The notes: a model not told the origin generated them from the letters alone. A stretch of 64,000 bases of DNA from Actinoplanes ianthinogenes (GCF_018324205.1 NZ_AP023356.1:8996501-9060500), one strand, 5' to 3'; positions 6,848 to 15,900 are shown, counted from the stretch's first letter. Numbers and translations: made by a program.

Positions 6848-8953
6848 GTGTTCAGACGTTTTCTGGTGGCGTCCGCGATGTGCGCGGTGGTGACCGCGGC
6901 CGTCGGCACGCCCGTGCAGGCCGTCGCGAGGACGACGGTGACGCTGTCCGCGCCCTCATCGGGCGTCGCGGACGTCGCGGTGGCGGTCAAGGGCACGGTG
7001 CGCCCGGCCGGTACGGGCCGGCCCGTCCACCTCCAGGAGTACGTCGCGAGCTCGGGCAAGTGGGTCACCCGCGAGTCGGGGACGACCTCACGGACCGGCG
7101 CGTACGCCGGCACCTTCACCACCTCGGCGGGGACGAAAACCATCCGCCTGTACGCGCCGAAGTCCGGCACCCGCCCCGCCGGTGCCAGCGCGTCCAGGAA
7201 GATCGTGGTTGTCCGGCAGACGGTGTCCCTCACCATGTCAGCGGCGCAGACCGAGGTGAACACCCAGCCGACGGCGACCATCACCGTCTCCCCGAAGGTC
7301 GCCCGCAGCGTCGAGGTCCAGCGGTACACCTCGGGCGGGTGGACGACCGAAGCCACGATCAAGACGAACGCCACCACCGGCACGGCCGTCTACTACCCGT
7401 CGACGCGCAGCGCGGGGTCCTCCACCTATCGGGCCGTCGTCGCCGAGCAGGGCAGGCTCAAGGGTCTCGTTTCCGCGTCCCGTTCCCTCACGGTCGTCAG
7501 GCCGGTGCAGTTCGTGCAGGTGACCGTCGGCGAATTCCACACGTGCGGACTGGGCAGCGACACCGCGACCTACTGCTGGGGCGCGGGCCAGCCGGCTCCG
7601 GCGCCGGTGGCGGCCCCGGCCGGGGTGAGCCTCACTCAGCTCACCGCCGGCGAGTCCCACACGTGCGGGCTGGGCAGCGACACCGCGACCTACTGCTGGG
7701 GCTCGGGCGGCTGGGGTCAGCTGGGCACCGGTGACACCGCGAGCCGGCCGGCTCCGATGCCGGTGGCCGCCCCGCCCGGGGTGAGCTTCACCCAGGTCAC
7801 CGCCGGCGGCGACCACACGTGCGCGCTGGGCAGCGACACCGCGACCTACTGCTGGGGCCGGGGCGAATACGGTGTTCTCGGCAACGGTGGCACCGCGGAC
7901 CAACCGGCTCCGGTGCCGGTGACCACCCCGGCCGGGGTGACTTTCACCCAGGTCACCGCCGGTGAGACCCACACGTGCGCGCTGGGCAGCGACACCGAAA
8001 TCTACTGCTGGGGCAACAACGGCAACGGACAGCTGGGCAACGGCGGCACCACGGGCCAGCGGGTTCCGGTGCCGGTCGTGGCCCCGCCCGGGGTGAGTCT
8101 CACCCGGCTCACCGCCGGCGGTTTCCACACGTGTGCGCAGGGCAGCGACGCCACCACCTACTGCTGGGGCGGCGGGTTCTCCGGGCAGCTGGGGAACAAC
8201 GACCCCACGAGCCAATCGGCGATTCCGGTGCCGGTCGCCGCCCCGGCCGGGGTGACCTTCATCCACCTCACCACCGGCGAGGACCACACGTGCGCGCTGG
8301 GCAGCGACATCACCGCCTACTGCTGGGGCCGGGGCGAAAACGGCCGGCTCGGCAACGGCGGCGTCGCGAACCAGCCGGTTCCGGTGCCGGTGGCCGCCCC
8401 GGCCGGGGTGGTCTTCACCCAGCTCGCGGCCGGCGAACACCACACGTGCGCGCTGGGCAACGACGCCACCACCTACTGCTGGGGGCGGGGCGATTACGGT
8501 CAGCTGGGCGACGGCGGCACCGCGGACCAGTCGAGTCCGGTGGCGGTGGTGATCCCCCGTGTCCGGCCCGCGCCCGATCCCACCCCGACGCCCGAGCCGA
8601 CCTCCGACCCGGTTCCGGACAACCCCGCGCCGCCTGTCGTCGACCACCCTCAGCCGGCGCCACGGCCGAACCCGACGCAGCCGGTCACCGTGACCGTCTC
8701 GGCGGACCAAGCCCTGACGTCCATCTTCTCCGCCGGCAGCTTCCATCGGCAGGCACGCGTGCAATGTCCGAACGGCCGCACGGCGATCAGCGGCTACGGC
8801 ACCGTCATCTACGCGGAAAGTACGCTCCTGGTGACTTTCGCCGGTGCCCATCCGGGGTCTCCGCCATCGACGCTGGTGACCGAGTGGGATGTGCAGAGCA
8901 GCGGCCGCGGCAATGTCCGCGTTCGTTCGACGGCCGTCTGCCTTCGTCCGTAG
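6848..8953 (+). CDS. Secreted RCC1-repeat beta-propeller-like protein
   Basis: A 701-aa secreted protein. The signal peptide (FRRFLVASAMCAVVTAA, cleavage near VQAVA) is followed by ~200 residues of two Ig-like domains. Then come seven RCC1-type repeats of ~52 aa, each HTCxxGSDxxTYCWG followed by GxLGNGGT and PVPVAAPAGV, a Pro-rich linker (PDPTPTPEPTSDPVPD) and a ~90-aa C-terminal beta domain with two cysteines. Every RCC1 repeat has a Cys pair (HTC, YCW), probably disulfides outside the cell. The first repeat lacks the GxLG half. GTG 6848 follows GAAGGGACC. Role unknown; probably an adhesion or surface display propeller. Confidence 0.82.
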   Translation: MFRRFLVASAMCAVVTAAVGTPVQAVARTTVTLSAPSSGVADVAVAVKGTVRPAGTGRPVHLQEYVASSGKWVTRESGTTSRTGAYAGTFTTSAGTKTIRLYAPKSGTRPAGASASRKIVVVRQTVSLTMSAAQTEVNTQPTATITVSPKVARSVEVQRYTSGGWTTEATIKTNATTGTAVYYPSTRSAGSSTYRAVVAEQGRLKGLVSASRSLTVVRPVQFVQVTVGEFHTCGLGSDTATYCWGAGQPAPAPVAAPAGVSLTQLTAGESHTCGLGSDTATYCWGSGGWGQLGTGDTASRPAPMPVAAPPGVSFTQVTAGGDHTCALGSDTATYCWGRGEYGVLGNGGTADQPAPVPVTTPAGVTFTQVTAGETHTCALGSDTEIYCWGNNGNGQLGNGGTTGQRVPVPVVAPPGVSLTRLTAGGFHTCAQGSDATTYCWGGGFSGQLGNNDPTSQSAIPVPVAAPAGVTFIHLTTGEDHTCALGSDITAYCWGRGENGRLGNGGVANQPVPVPVAAPAGVVFTQLAAGEHHTCALGNDATTYCWGRGDYGQLGDGGTADQSSPVAVVIPRVRPAPDPTPTPEPTSDPVPDNPAPPVVDHPQPAPRPNPTQPVTVTVSADQALTSIFSAGSFHRQARVQCPNGRTAISGYGTVIYAESTLLVTFAGAHPGSPPSTLVTEWDVQSSGRGNVRVRSTAVCLRP
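7520..8552 (+). repeat. Tandem ~156-bp coding repeats encoding seven RCC1 units
   Basis: Direct DNA repeats inside the RCC1 gene. CACACGTGC...CTGGGCAGCGACACC...TACTGCTGGGGC recurs near 7540, 7658, 7814, 7969, 8125, 8285 and 8441, with near-identical synonymous sites between several units. That suggests recent duplication or gene conversion. The first unit is about 38 bp shorter. Confidence 0.85.
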
Positions 8954-9035
8954 CGATCGGCCACGCGTCTCAGCATGGTCGCCGAGCAGCCGAACAGAAC
9001 GGTGGTAACCGTCGGCCGGCCGGAAGAGGAACAGC

Positions 9036-11060
9036 GTGACGTTGCGGCAGTCGTTGTGGCGCACCGGGGCGTTCGCGACGCTGTACGTCATCGCCACCTA
9101 CGCCGGCCGGCTCACGATCATGGACGGCACCAACCTGAGCCTGGTGTGGCCCGCCGCCGGCGTCGGCGCACTCTGGTTCATCTGCCAGCGCACGTCGCGC
9201 TGGCGTCTGCTCGACGTCGCCGCCCTGTCCGCCGTGACCCTCGCGGTGAACCTGGCCACCGGCGCGAGCGCCGTCCTGGCCGCCTTCTTCGTGGTGGCGA
9301 ACGTCCTGCAAGCGGCCGTGTTCACCTACCTTTACCAGCGCTGGCTGCCGGGCCTGTGGGGCAGCGGCGGCACGGAACCCATCGCCCGGTCCCACCAGCT
9401 GTGGCGCCTGGTCGCCATCGCCATGATCAGCACCTGCTGTGGGGCGCTCGTCGGCCCGACCGGCATCTGGCTGGTCAGCGGCCACTATTCCGGCGCGGGC
9501 GCCGCCGTCTGGCTGGCCCGCAACTCCGCGAGCCTGCTGCTGATCGGCATCGCGGGGCTGCGGCTCGGCGCGCTCGTCCAGCACCTGACCCCGCGAAACC
9601 TGCGCCGGCAGGCCCGGGCCGTCCCGGCGCGGACCTGGTTCGAGGCGACCACGCTGCTGGCCATCTCCCTGGCCGCGTACCTCTTCGTCTTCCGGCTGAC
9701 TCATGGCATGCCGCTGGGCTTCCTGCTGGTCACCGTCACGGTCTGGGCGGCGACCCGGCTGAGCACCACCTTCGTGATCCTGCACGACTTGTTCTTCGGC
9801 AGCCTGGCCGTGGCGTTCACGCTGCACGGCGACGGCCAGTTCGCCGCGATCGCCTCGCACTCCACCCGGGCCCTGGTCTCCCAGATGTTCGTCGCCGTCG
9901 TCGCGGTCGTCGGCCTGGCCGTCGCGCTCGGCCGCGACGAGCGTGCCGCCCTTCAGCAGGCCGCCGCCGACCAGGCGCGCATGTTCGCCACCGTCATCGA
10001 CGCCATGGGCGAAGGCCTGACCGTCGTCGACGCCGACGGCCACGTCCTGCTGCGCAACCCGGCCAGTTCGCAGCTGCTCGCCGAGCAGGCCGCGCTGTGC
10101 CACCTCGACGGCACCCCGATCGCGCCCGGCGACCAGCCCTACCGGCGGACGCTGGCGAGCGGCGAGCCGCACGCGATGGACGTCCTGCTGCGCGATCCGG
10201 AGGACCGCATTCTTTCGGTACGCGCAACGCCGCTCCCGATCAGCGTCGACGGCCGCCGGTACGCCGTCAGCGTGTTCTCCGACGTCACCGCCGACCGGCG
10301 GCACCGCGACGAGCTCGCCGCCTTCGCCGGTGTCGTCGCGCACGACCTGTCCAACCCGCTGACCACGGTGGAGGGCTGGGCCGAGAACGTCGCCGACATG
10401 CTCGGCCCCGACGCGGGCCGGGCCGCCGACGGCATGGAGCGCATCCAGCGGGCCTCCGCACGCATGCGCAACCTGATCCGGGACCTGCTCGCGTACACCA
10501 CCGCGCGCGACAACGGCCTGCACCCCGCGGGCCTGGACCTGACCGCGGTCGTCACCGACATCGCCGTGGCCCGCATCGACCAGGCCGAGACCACCGGCAC
10601 GCCGGTGCCCCGCATCCACATCGGCGAGCTCCCGCTGGTGCACGCCGACCCGGCCCTGATCCGGCAGCTGCTCGACAACCTGATCGGCAACGCCGTCAAG
10701 TACACCGCGCCGGGGACCGTCCCGGACATCGCGGTGACCGGCGGATACGACGGCGCCCAGGTCCGCGTCACGGTCACCGACAACGGCATCGGAATCCCCG
10801 CCGGGCAGCACACCACCGTCTTCGACAACTTCCACCGCGCCCACCGCGACGCCGGTTACGCGGGAACGGGCCTGGGCCTGGCCATCTGCAAACGCATCGT
10901 GGAACGCCACGGCGGCGCGATCACCGCCGCCGACAATCCGAGCGGCGCCGGCACGGTCTTCACGTTCACGCTGCCGGCCGCCGACCTGCCGCCCGGCCCC
11001 AACCTCCACCCGGCCGGGCAGCCGCCGTCTGCTGACGCTCAGACCGGCCCGTTGCGGTAA
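9036..11060 (+). CDS. Hybrid-free sensor histidine kinase: MASE1-PAS-HisKA-HATPase
   Basis: A 674-aa membrane kinase. Residues 1-300 hold about eight hydrophobic segments with the MASE1 signature TNLSLVWPAAGVGALW. A PAS domain (about 312-420, IDAMGEGLTVVDADGHVLLRNP) follows. The HisKA dimerisation domain has the phospho-acceptor His436 in VVAHDLSNPL, and the ATPase domain shows an N box (LLDNLIGNAVKY), G1 (DNGIGIP) and G2 (GTGLGLAI). It resembles bacteriophytochrome/CikA-type kinases. No response regulator gene is adjacent, so it is an orphan kinase. GTG 9036 follows AGAGGA. Its 3' end overlaps the convergent next gene by 22 bp. Confidence 0.88.
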   Translation: MTLRQSLWRTGAFATLYVIATYAGRLTIMDGTNLSLVWPAAGVGALWFICQRTSRWRLLDVAALSAVTLAVNLATGASAVLAAFFVVANVLQAAVFTYLYQRWLPGLWGSGGTEPIARSHQLWRLVAIAMISTCCGALVGPTGIWLVSGHYSGAGAAVWLARNSASLLLIGIAGLRLGALVQHLTPRNLRRQARAVPARTWFEATTLLAISLAAYLFVFRLTHGMPLGFLLVTVTVWAATRLSTTFVILHDLFFGSLAVAFTLHGDGQFAAIASHSTRALVSQMFVAVVAVVGLAVALGRDERAALQQAAADQARMFATVIDAMGEGLTVVDADGHVLLRNPASSQLLAEQAALCHLDGTPIAPGDQPYRRTLASGEPHAMDVLLRDPEDRILSVRATPLPISVDGRRYAVSVFSDVTADRRHRDELAAFAGVVAHDLSNPLTTVEGWAENVADMLGPDAGRAADGMERIQRASARMRNLIRDLLAYTTARDNGLHPAGLDLTAVVTDIAVARIDQAETTGTPVPRIHIGELPLVHADPALIRQLLDNLIGNAVKYTAPGTVPDIAVTGGYDGAQVRVTVTDNGIGIPAGQHTTVFDNFHRAHRDAGYAGTGLGLAICKRIVERHGGAITAADNPSGAGTVFTFTLPAADLPPGPNLHPAGQPPSADAQTGPLR

Positions 11061-12433
11061 TTCGGGTCCGGGTCGGCCGCTGGAGGCACGAGGTTCTCGA
11101 CCCGGCGGAGCAGATCAGCGGACTGCTCGTCGGTCAGTTGGTATTGCTGTGCGCACCGCACGAGAGACACTCCGGAGTCGGCCAAGGAGTGCCGGGTGCT
11201 GCGCAGGATCGCGGCGAGGTCGATGCACGCCATCTCGAACCGGAACGACGAACGGCCGAGGTAGGCCCGAACCCCGTGGGAAAGCTCGCACGAGGTGAGC
11301 TTCGCCTCGGCGGCCTCGTACTGGCTCGCCGCGCCGGGCAGGTGAACGTATCCCGCCTCGTACAGATGGGCCACCGAGACCACGACGGCGTCGCCGGTCG
11401 GCGCACCTTTGTCGAAGTCCAGCGTTTCCATCGCGTCGGAACTGTTCGCAACGTCGGGACGTTCCACGCGCAGATCCGGGCTGGCGAACCCGTTCGCGCT
11501 GTCCATGCCGTCCAGCCGGCCGGCGAGGTCGTCATCGAACTCGCTGAGCCGGCGCTCGACGGCGTCGATCACCGCTATGGCGGACTCGATGGCCCGGGGT
11601 GCCGCGGTGCCGTCGATCGGTGCTTCGTCGGGATTCTCCTCCAGCTTGCCGAGGTGGTAGCCGGCCAAGGAGGTGCCCAGGGAGAGCGCCCCGGTCAGGA
11701 GACTGCCGGGCCCGGGGATCAGTGACGCGATTCCGAAGGCGATGGACGCCCGGGACAGGAACTCCACGGTCGCGGGATGCTCGGTGGTGCGGCCATGGCC
11801 CTGAAGGCGCCGGATGAGAGTGTCGGCGATGTTCAGCAGGTAGTGGTGGGTCTCCACGATCGCCGCATGCTGCGCCACCGCCACCATGGCCAGAATCATG
11901 GCGTACGCCTGTTGTTGCTGGGACGCGGTCTGGAGGGGCTTCAGAAACCTGTCCCGGAAGGCGAGGGCGCCGTCGCCGGTCCAGTGCTGCCAGTCGACCA
12001 GGTCGCGGACCGGGACGACTCCGGTCTCGTAGGCCTCACCGATGCGGTCGTAGACGCTGGTCGCCAGGCCCTTGGACCGGACAACCCCGGGAAAGGCACC
12101 GTCGGCGGGGCCGGTGGGAATGCCGCCGAGCTTGCCGATGATGACGGTGGAGTCGAGGGGGTCCAAGGCATAGAAGGCCTCGAACCGGGCCCGCAGCGAT
12201 GCCAGGTCGTTCGTCAGGATCCTTGCCAGGTCCGGCCGGCCCGCGGGCGGCACGGGGGCGTCGTCGGAGAGCGTGGCCGGCGCCGGCACCACGTCGCCGT
12301 TCTCGGCGACAACGAGCTTGTGGTCGTGAAGATAGTCGCTCAGCCACAGCCGGGCGAGGCGTTCGATCTCGCCCAATCTGGGCGGCAGCTCATCTGTCAG
12401 TCGCAACGACACCAAGCTGATCAGGCTCTTCAT
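11039..12433 (-). CDS. Orphan ESX-type protein with WXG100-like and EspC-like regions
   Basis: A 464-aa protein I cannot name. From ATG 12433 (after GGGGGG at -10) the N-terminal ~130 residues are unrecognised. Around 151-163 is WTGDGALAFRDRF, the W-x-G turn and AFRxxF pattern of WXG100-like secretion substrates, preceded and followed by long helices. At ~231-261 is a Gly-rich hydrophobic hairpin (FGIASLIPGPGSLLTGALSLG) able to span a membrane. The last ~110 residues end in LVRCAQQYQLTDEQSADLL, which has the Y..TD...A pattern of EspC/ESX helical hairpins. No ESX secretion genes are nearby. The frame is open to 12583, so a start up to 50 codons earlier is possible. Inference: type VII secretion substrate or toxin-like protein. 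Confidence 0.5.
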   Translation of the reverse strand: MKSLISLVSLRLTDELPPRLGEIERLARLWLSDYLHDHKLVVAENGDVVPAPATLSDDAPVPPAGRPDLARILTNDLASLRARFEAFYALDPLDSTVIIGKLGGIPTGPADGAFPGVVRSKGLATSVYDRIGEAYETGVVPVRDLVDWQHWTGDGALAFRDRFLKPLQTASQQQQAYAMILAMVAVAQHAAIVETHHYLLNIADTLIRRLQGHGRTTEHPATVEFLSRASIAFGIASLIPGPGSLLTGALSLGTSLAGYHLGKLEENPDEAPIDGTAAPRAIESAIAVIDAVERRLSEFDDDLAGRLDGMDSANGFASPDLRVERPDVANSSDAMETLDFDKGAPTGDAVVVSVAHLYEAGYVHLPGAASQYEAAEAKLTSCELSHGVRAYLGRSSFRFEMACIDLAAILRSTRHSLADSGVSLVRCAQQYQLTDEQSADLLRRVENLVPPAADPDPNYRNGPV

Positions 12434-12642
12434 CTCGACCCCCCGAGTCGGACGAATGGCAACGTGACTTGAGTCTGGCAGGCGCGCCGCCGCATCGATA
12501 GCCACCTCTGCGGTAGCGGCGGACCACCTGGCGCCGTCGTCCACCGGGTGTCCTACCACCTTCAGCATCGACCCCGCCGTCAAACGACTCGTCGCCCCAG
12601 GAAGACTGACCCGCCACCGCCGTACCCACGAAAGCAGGCACC

Positions 12643-14337
12643 GTGTTCTCCATCCGCGACATCCCGTTCTCCCACCGCGGATCGTGGTTCGACATCTCCC
12701 CGGTCATCGCCGAGAAGACCTACGCCGAGGACCTGCACCTGGTCTCACACCAGACCGGCATGCACCCGGTACTGCGGTTCGTGCCTCTGCACGACGGCAC
12801 GCGCGCCGACACCGAGGTCACCGCCACTCCCGCACAGCTCAGCTGGACCGGCGCCGACGGCCGCATCGACCTCGCCTACCAGAACCCCGACACGATCCGG
12901 CTTCGCGGCACCGGCCTCGGCCTGCGCATCGAGGTCGCCGCCGGCACCCTGACCCCGTTCACCGGCAGCTACCTGTTCCGCGACCCGGTGGACGGGGCCT
13001 ATGTGCTCACCTCGTACGAGACCGGGCGCCGCTACCGGATCACCGTTCTCACCGGAGAGATCACCGCCACGGCAGGGGTGGAAACCCTCGGTGCCGGCGA
13101 CAGGCACCTGACCCTGCCCTCACCATCGGCCTGGGAGATCGCCATCGAGGAGTACCGAACCGGTCGCCTCCCGTTCACCGCCACCGGCAGCTTCGACGAG
13201 ATCGCCGCCGGCGTCGCAGCACAATTCGACGCCTTCACCAACGCGGTGGCCCCGTGGCGCAGCACCGAGACCCCGGCGGCGGAACTCGCCGCATACGTGC
13301 TGTGGTCGGCCACCGTCGACCCGGCAGGATTCCTCACGCGCCCCGGGGTCCTGATGTCCAAACACTGGATGGACAAGGTCTGGAGCTGGGATCACTGCTT
13401 CAACGCCCTCGCCCTCGCCGCCGGCGAACCCGACCTTGCCTGGCACCAATTCCAGCTGCCCTTCGACCACCAGGACCCGACCGGCGCGCTCCCGGACTCG
13501 GTCACCCACTCCGAAGTGCTCTACAACTTCGTCAAACCGCCCATCCACGGCTGGGCGTTACGGCAGCTCCGCGAACAACTCCCTCTCGACCGCGATCAGC
13601 TCACCGAAACCTACGAACGACTCACTGCCTGGACCCGCTTCTGGCTCGACCAGCGCCGGGCACCCGGACGGGCATTGCCGCACTATCAGCACGGCAACGA
13701 CAGCGGCTGGGACAACGCCACCACCTTCGACGGCGACCGCGTCATCGAAACAGCCGATCTCGGCGCGTTCCTCATCCTGCAACTGCGTGAACTCGCCTCG
13801 CTCGCGCGCACTATCGGCCGCCCGGCAGACGCCGACGCGTGGGAGGCAACCGCGCAGACCATCTTGGAAACGCTGCTCACCGAGCTCTGGCAAGGCTCCC
13901 GCTTCGTGTCCCTCTCCACCCGGACCGGACAGCCGCGCGCCAGCTCCAGCCTGCTCGACTTCATGCCGATCGTGCTCGGCAACAGCCTGCCTGCTGATGT
14001 GCTTGCCCACCTCGCCACCCGCATCGGACAACACCTCACCACACACGGCCTGGCCACCGAACCCACCGCCTCACCGTCCTACACCGCAGACGGCTACTGG
14101 CGCGGACCCATCTGGGCCCCCGCCACCGTCCTCATCGAAGACGGGCTACGCCGAGCCGGATACACCACACTCGCCGACACCATCAGCCACCGCTTCCGCG
14201 CGCTGTGCGAAAGCTCCGGTTTCGCCGAGAACTTCGACGCCACCACCGGCGAGGGACTACGCGACCGCGCCTACACCTGGACCGCCAGCAGCTACCTCAT
14301 CCTCGCCGCCGCACACCACCAACGGCGAAGCCTCTGA
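12643..14337 (+). CDS. GH63/trehalase-like (alpha/alpha)6-barrel glycoside hydrolase
   Basis: A 564-aa cytoplasmic hydrolase with no signal peptide. The N-terminal beta-sandwich (~1-190) is followed by a six-hairpin barrel. Characteristic blocks are KVWSWDHCFNALALA (~250), HYQHGNDSGWDNAT with the likely acid Asp (~355), YWRGPIWAPATVL (~485) and the late RDRAYTWTASSYL. These match the MGH1/GH63-like family that includes glucosylglycerate and trehalose hydrolases and is often mislabelled amylo-alpha-1,6-glucosidase. The exact substrate is uncertain. GTG 12643 is chosen as the first start before FSIRDIPFSHRGSWF. It stands alone, divergent from the ESX-like gene. Confidence 0.75.
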   Translation: MFSIRDIPFSHRGSWFDISPVIAEKTYAEDLHLVSHQTGMHPVLRFVPLHDGTRADTEVTATPAQLSWTGADGRIDLAYQNPDTIRLRGTGLGLRIEVAAGTLTPFTGSYLFRDPVDGAYVLTSYETGRRYRITVLTGEITATAGVETLGAGDRHLTLPSPSAWEIAIEEYRTGRLPFTATGSFDEIAAGVAAQFDAFTNAVAPWRSTETPAAELAAYVLWSATVDPAGFLTRPGVLMSKHWMDKVWSWDHCFNALALAAGEPDLAWHQFQLPFDHQDPTGALPDSVTHSEVLYNFVKPPIHGWALRQLREQLPLDRDQLTETYERLTAWTRFWLDQRRAPGRALPHYQHGNDSGWDNATTFDGDRVIETADLGAFLILQLRELASLARTIGRPADADAWEATAQTILETLLTELWQGSRFVSLSTRTGQPRASSSLLDFMPIVLGNSLPADVLAHLATRIGQHLTTHGLATEPTASPSYTADGYWRGPIWAPATVLIEDGLRRAGYTTLADTISHRFRALCESSGFAENFDATTGEGLRDRAYTWTASSYLILAAAHHQRRSL

Positions 14338-14412
14338 CAGACCGCGGCTTCAGCAGTCACCGACGCGGTGAACTTTCCTCATGGCGACCGTGGGCCCGGA
14401 CTCGCCTGATCA

Positions 14413-14970
14413 TCACCGCAGCAGCCACTCGCCGGTGAGCTTCATGACGTCGGCGCGGCTGCGGCCGGGGTGGTCGGCGCCCACCACATGCGCGCCGATC
14501 CGCACCGAGAACGTGAGCAGGCACCGGACCTCGACGTCGTCCGGGTCCGGGCAGAACGTCGCGAACAGCGAGCGCAGGTAGTCCATCCGCCGGTTGTCGA
14601 CGCGCCGCAGCCGCGCGGCCACGGTCTCGTCGCGCCGCGCCCAGTCGCGGATCGCGAGATCGAGCAGCGGGCTGCGGGCCGGCTCGCGGGCCGCGCCGAC
14701 GATCGTGAAGAGCCGGGCGAGCCGGGTCCGGCCGTCACCGCCGTCCCGCTCGACCTGCTCGATCACGGCCTCGGTGACCTCGCGCTCCCACCGGTCGAGC
14801 ATCTCGGTGAGCAGCACGTCCCGGTTGGCGAAGTAGCCGTAGAAGCCGCCCTTGGTCACCCCGAGGGCCTGCGCCAGCACCTCGATCCGCACCGCCTCCG
14901 GACCGCCCGCCGCGAGCGCGTCCAGCCCCGCCTCGATCCACTTGTCCCGGGATGTGCGGGGCAGGGCCAT
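14413..14970 (-). CDS. TetR-family transcriptional regulator
   Basis: A 185-aa TetR regulator. The N-terminal helix-turn-helix (WIEAGLDALAAGGPEAVRIEVLAQALGVTKGGFYGYFANRDVLL) is intact; the ligand-binding domain carries LARLFTIVGAA and RMDYLRSLFATF. ATG 14970 is chosen because GAGGAG lies 6-11 bases upstream. It faces the small membrane-protein gene at 15061 across an intergenic region holding two matching palindromes. It therefore very probably represses both itself and that gene. Confidence 0.9.
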   Translation of the reverse strand: MALPRTSRDKWIEAGLDALAAGGPEAVRIEVLAQALGVTKGGFYGYFANRDVLLTEMLDRWEREVTEAVIEQVERDGGDGRTRLARLFTIVGAAREPARSPLLDLAIRDWARRDETVAARLRRVDNRRMDYLRSLFATFCPDPDDVEVRCLLTFSVRIGAHVVGADHPGRSRADVMKLTGEWLLR

Positions 14971-14991
14971 GCGCGTCTCCTCACCGTGCAC

Positions 14992-15015
14992 CATCTATAC
15001 GGCGCCGTATAGATG
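14992..15015. promoter_or_regulatory. Perfect 24-bp palindromic TetR operator
   Basis: A perfect inverted repeat of 24 bp centred on GGCGCC, with arms CATCTATACGGC and its complement. It sits 22 bp upstream of the TetR start codon and is the primary candidate operator of the divergent pair. Confidence 0.8.
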
Positions 15016-15026
15016 GGCTAGCCTCG

Positions 15027-15048
15027 ATCTATACGCCAGCGTACAGAT
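15027..15048. promoter_or_regulatory. Second, imperfect copy of the TetR operator
   Basis: ATCTATACGC and GCGTACAGAT are arranged as a 22-bp near-palindrome, the same half-site as the 14992 operator with one mismatch between arms. It lies 13 bp upstream of the membrane protein start at 15061, so each gene of the divergent pair has its own site. Confidence 0.7.
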
Positions 15049-15060
15049 AGGGGTTGTGCT

Positions 15061-15486
15061 GTGGAACTCACCGCTCTCTCCGCTTTCCGCGCCGGAGCCT
15101 GGGCCTGGGTGCTCACCGGCGCCGGCCACCTGACGCTCGCCGCGGTCCTGGCGCTGCGCCCCGCGGACCCGGCGACCGCTCCCGCGGTCGCGGCGATGCG
15201 GGACGCGGACTTCGGGTTCGCCGGGCCCGGCCGCAGTCTCTACGACCTGAACGCCGGCATGTCGCTGGTCATGGGCGTCGCGCTGATCTTCGCCGGGCTG
15301 GTGTGCGTGCTGGTGGCGCGCGGGGCTCCCGCCCTGGTCGGCCGGTCGCGATCGCTGAGCGGGCCGGCGCTGGTCGCCTCGATGGTGGCGTTCGGGTTGT
15401 CGGTGTGGCTGCTGCCGCTCCCGCCGATCGTGCTGTTCGGCGTCGCGACGGCGGCGTTCGGCTGGGCTGTCCGGCGGGCCTCCTAG
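15061..15486 (+). CDS. Small four-TM membrane protein, TetR-controlled
   Basis: A 141-aa integral membrane protein with four hydrophobic helices (about 12-32, 63-84, 97-113 and 115-136). Motifs include GAGHL in TM1 and LYDLNAGMSLVMG before TM2, seen in small uncharacterised actinobacterial membrane proteins of the DUF4345/LIC_13387 type. No enzymatic residues stand out. GTG 15061 begins MELTALSAFRAG. Because its promoter carries the TetR operator, it is probably induced by a small molecule, perhaps as a membrane or efflux accessory factor. That is inference. Confidence 0.65.
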   Translation: MELTALSAFRAGAWAWVLTGAGHLTLAAVLALRPADPATAPAVAAMRDADFGFAGPGRSLYDLNAGMSLVMGVALIFAGLVCVLVARGAPALVGRSRSLSGPALVASMVAFGLSVWLLPLPPIVLFGVATAAFGWAVRRAS

Positions 15487-15493
15487 CTATTCG

Positions 15494-15546
15494 GTACTAC
15501 CGGATACCGGTACTCGGTGTTACCGTATAGCAGTACCCGGTAGTAC
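15494..15546. promoter_or_regulatory. PadR operator/promoter cluster
   Basis: The 90 bp before the PadR gene are crowded with TACCGG/GTACT half-sites. GTACTACCGG (15494-15503) and CCGGTAGTAC (15537-15546) are an exact 10-bp inverted repeat, with further TACCGGTACT and GAGTACCGG copies between and after them. CCGTATAGC inside could supply a -10. This is likely an autoregulatory operator. Confidence 0.65.
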
Positions 15547-15573
15547 TGAGTACCGGCAGTGCGAGGAGGCGCG

Positions 15574-15900
15574 ATGGAGGACCTGACCGAGATGCTGAAG
15601 GGCACGCTCGAGGGCTGCGTGCTGGAAATCATCAACGGCGAAGAGACTTATGGGTACGCGATCACACGCCGGCTGAACGAGCTCGGCTTCGCCGACGTCA
15701 TCGACGGCACGGTCTACACGATCCTGCTGCGCCTGGAGCGCAACGGCCTGGTCCAGGTGACGAAACGGCCGTCCGAGGTGGGCCCGCCCCGCAAGTTCTA
15801 CGCGCTCAACGACGCCGGGCGTGCCGAGCTCGCCACGTTCTGGGCGAAGTGGGAGTACCTCTCCTCGCGTATCGACAGCCTCAGGAAGGGTGTGCGATGA
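15574..15900 (+). CDS. PadR-family transcriptional regulator
   Basis: A 108-aa PadR winged-helix regulator: LKGTLEGCVLEIINGEETYGYAITRRLNELGF, then GTVYTILLRLERNGLVQVTKR (recognition helix and wing) and a short C-terminal helix. ATG 15574 follows GAGGAGG. It overlaps the next gene by four bases (ATGA) and is the first gene of a three-gene operon with two DUF1048 proteins, a combination common in actinobacteria and firmicutes. The promoter contains repeated GTACTACCGG-type half-sites. Confidence 0.88.
   Translation: MEDLTEMLKGTLEGCVLEIINGEETYGYAITRRLNELGFADVIDGTVYTILLRLERNGLVQVTKRPSEVGPPRKFYALNDAGRAELATFWAKWEYLSSRIDSLRKGVR

Noticed and set aside
7540..8500. Regularly spaced repeats as a CRISPR array
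   Set aside because: The repeats are ~156 bp coding units of the RCC1 protein; the spacers are homologous to each other and in frame.
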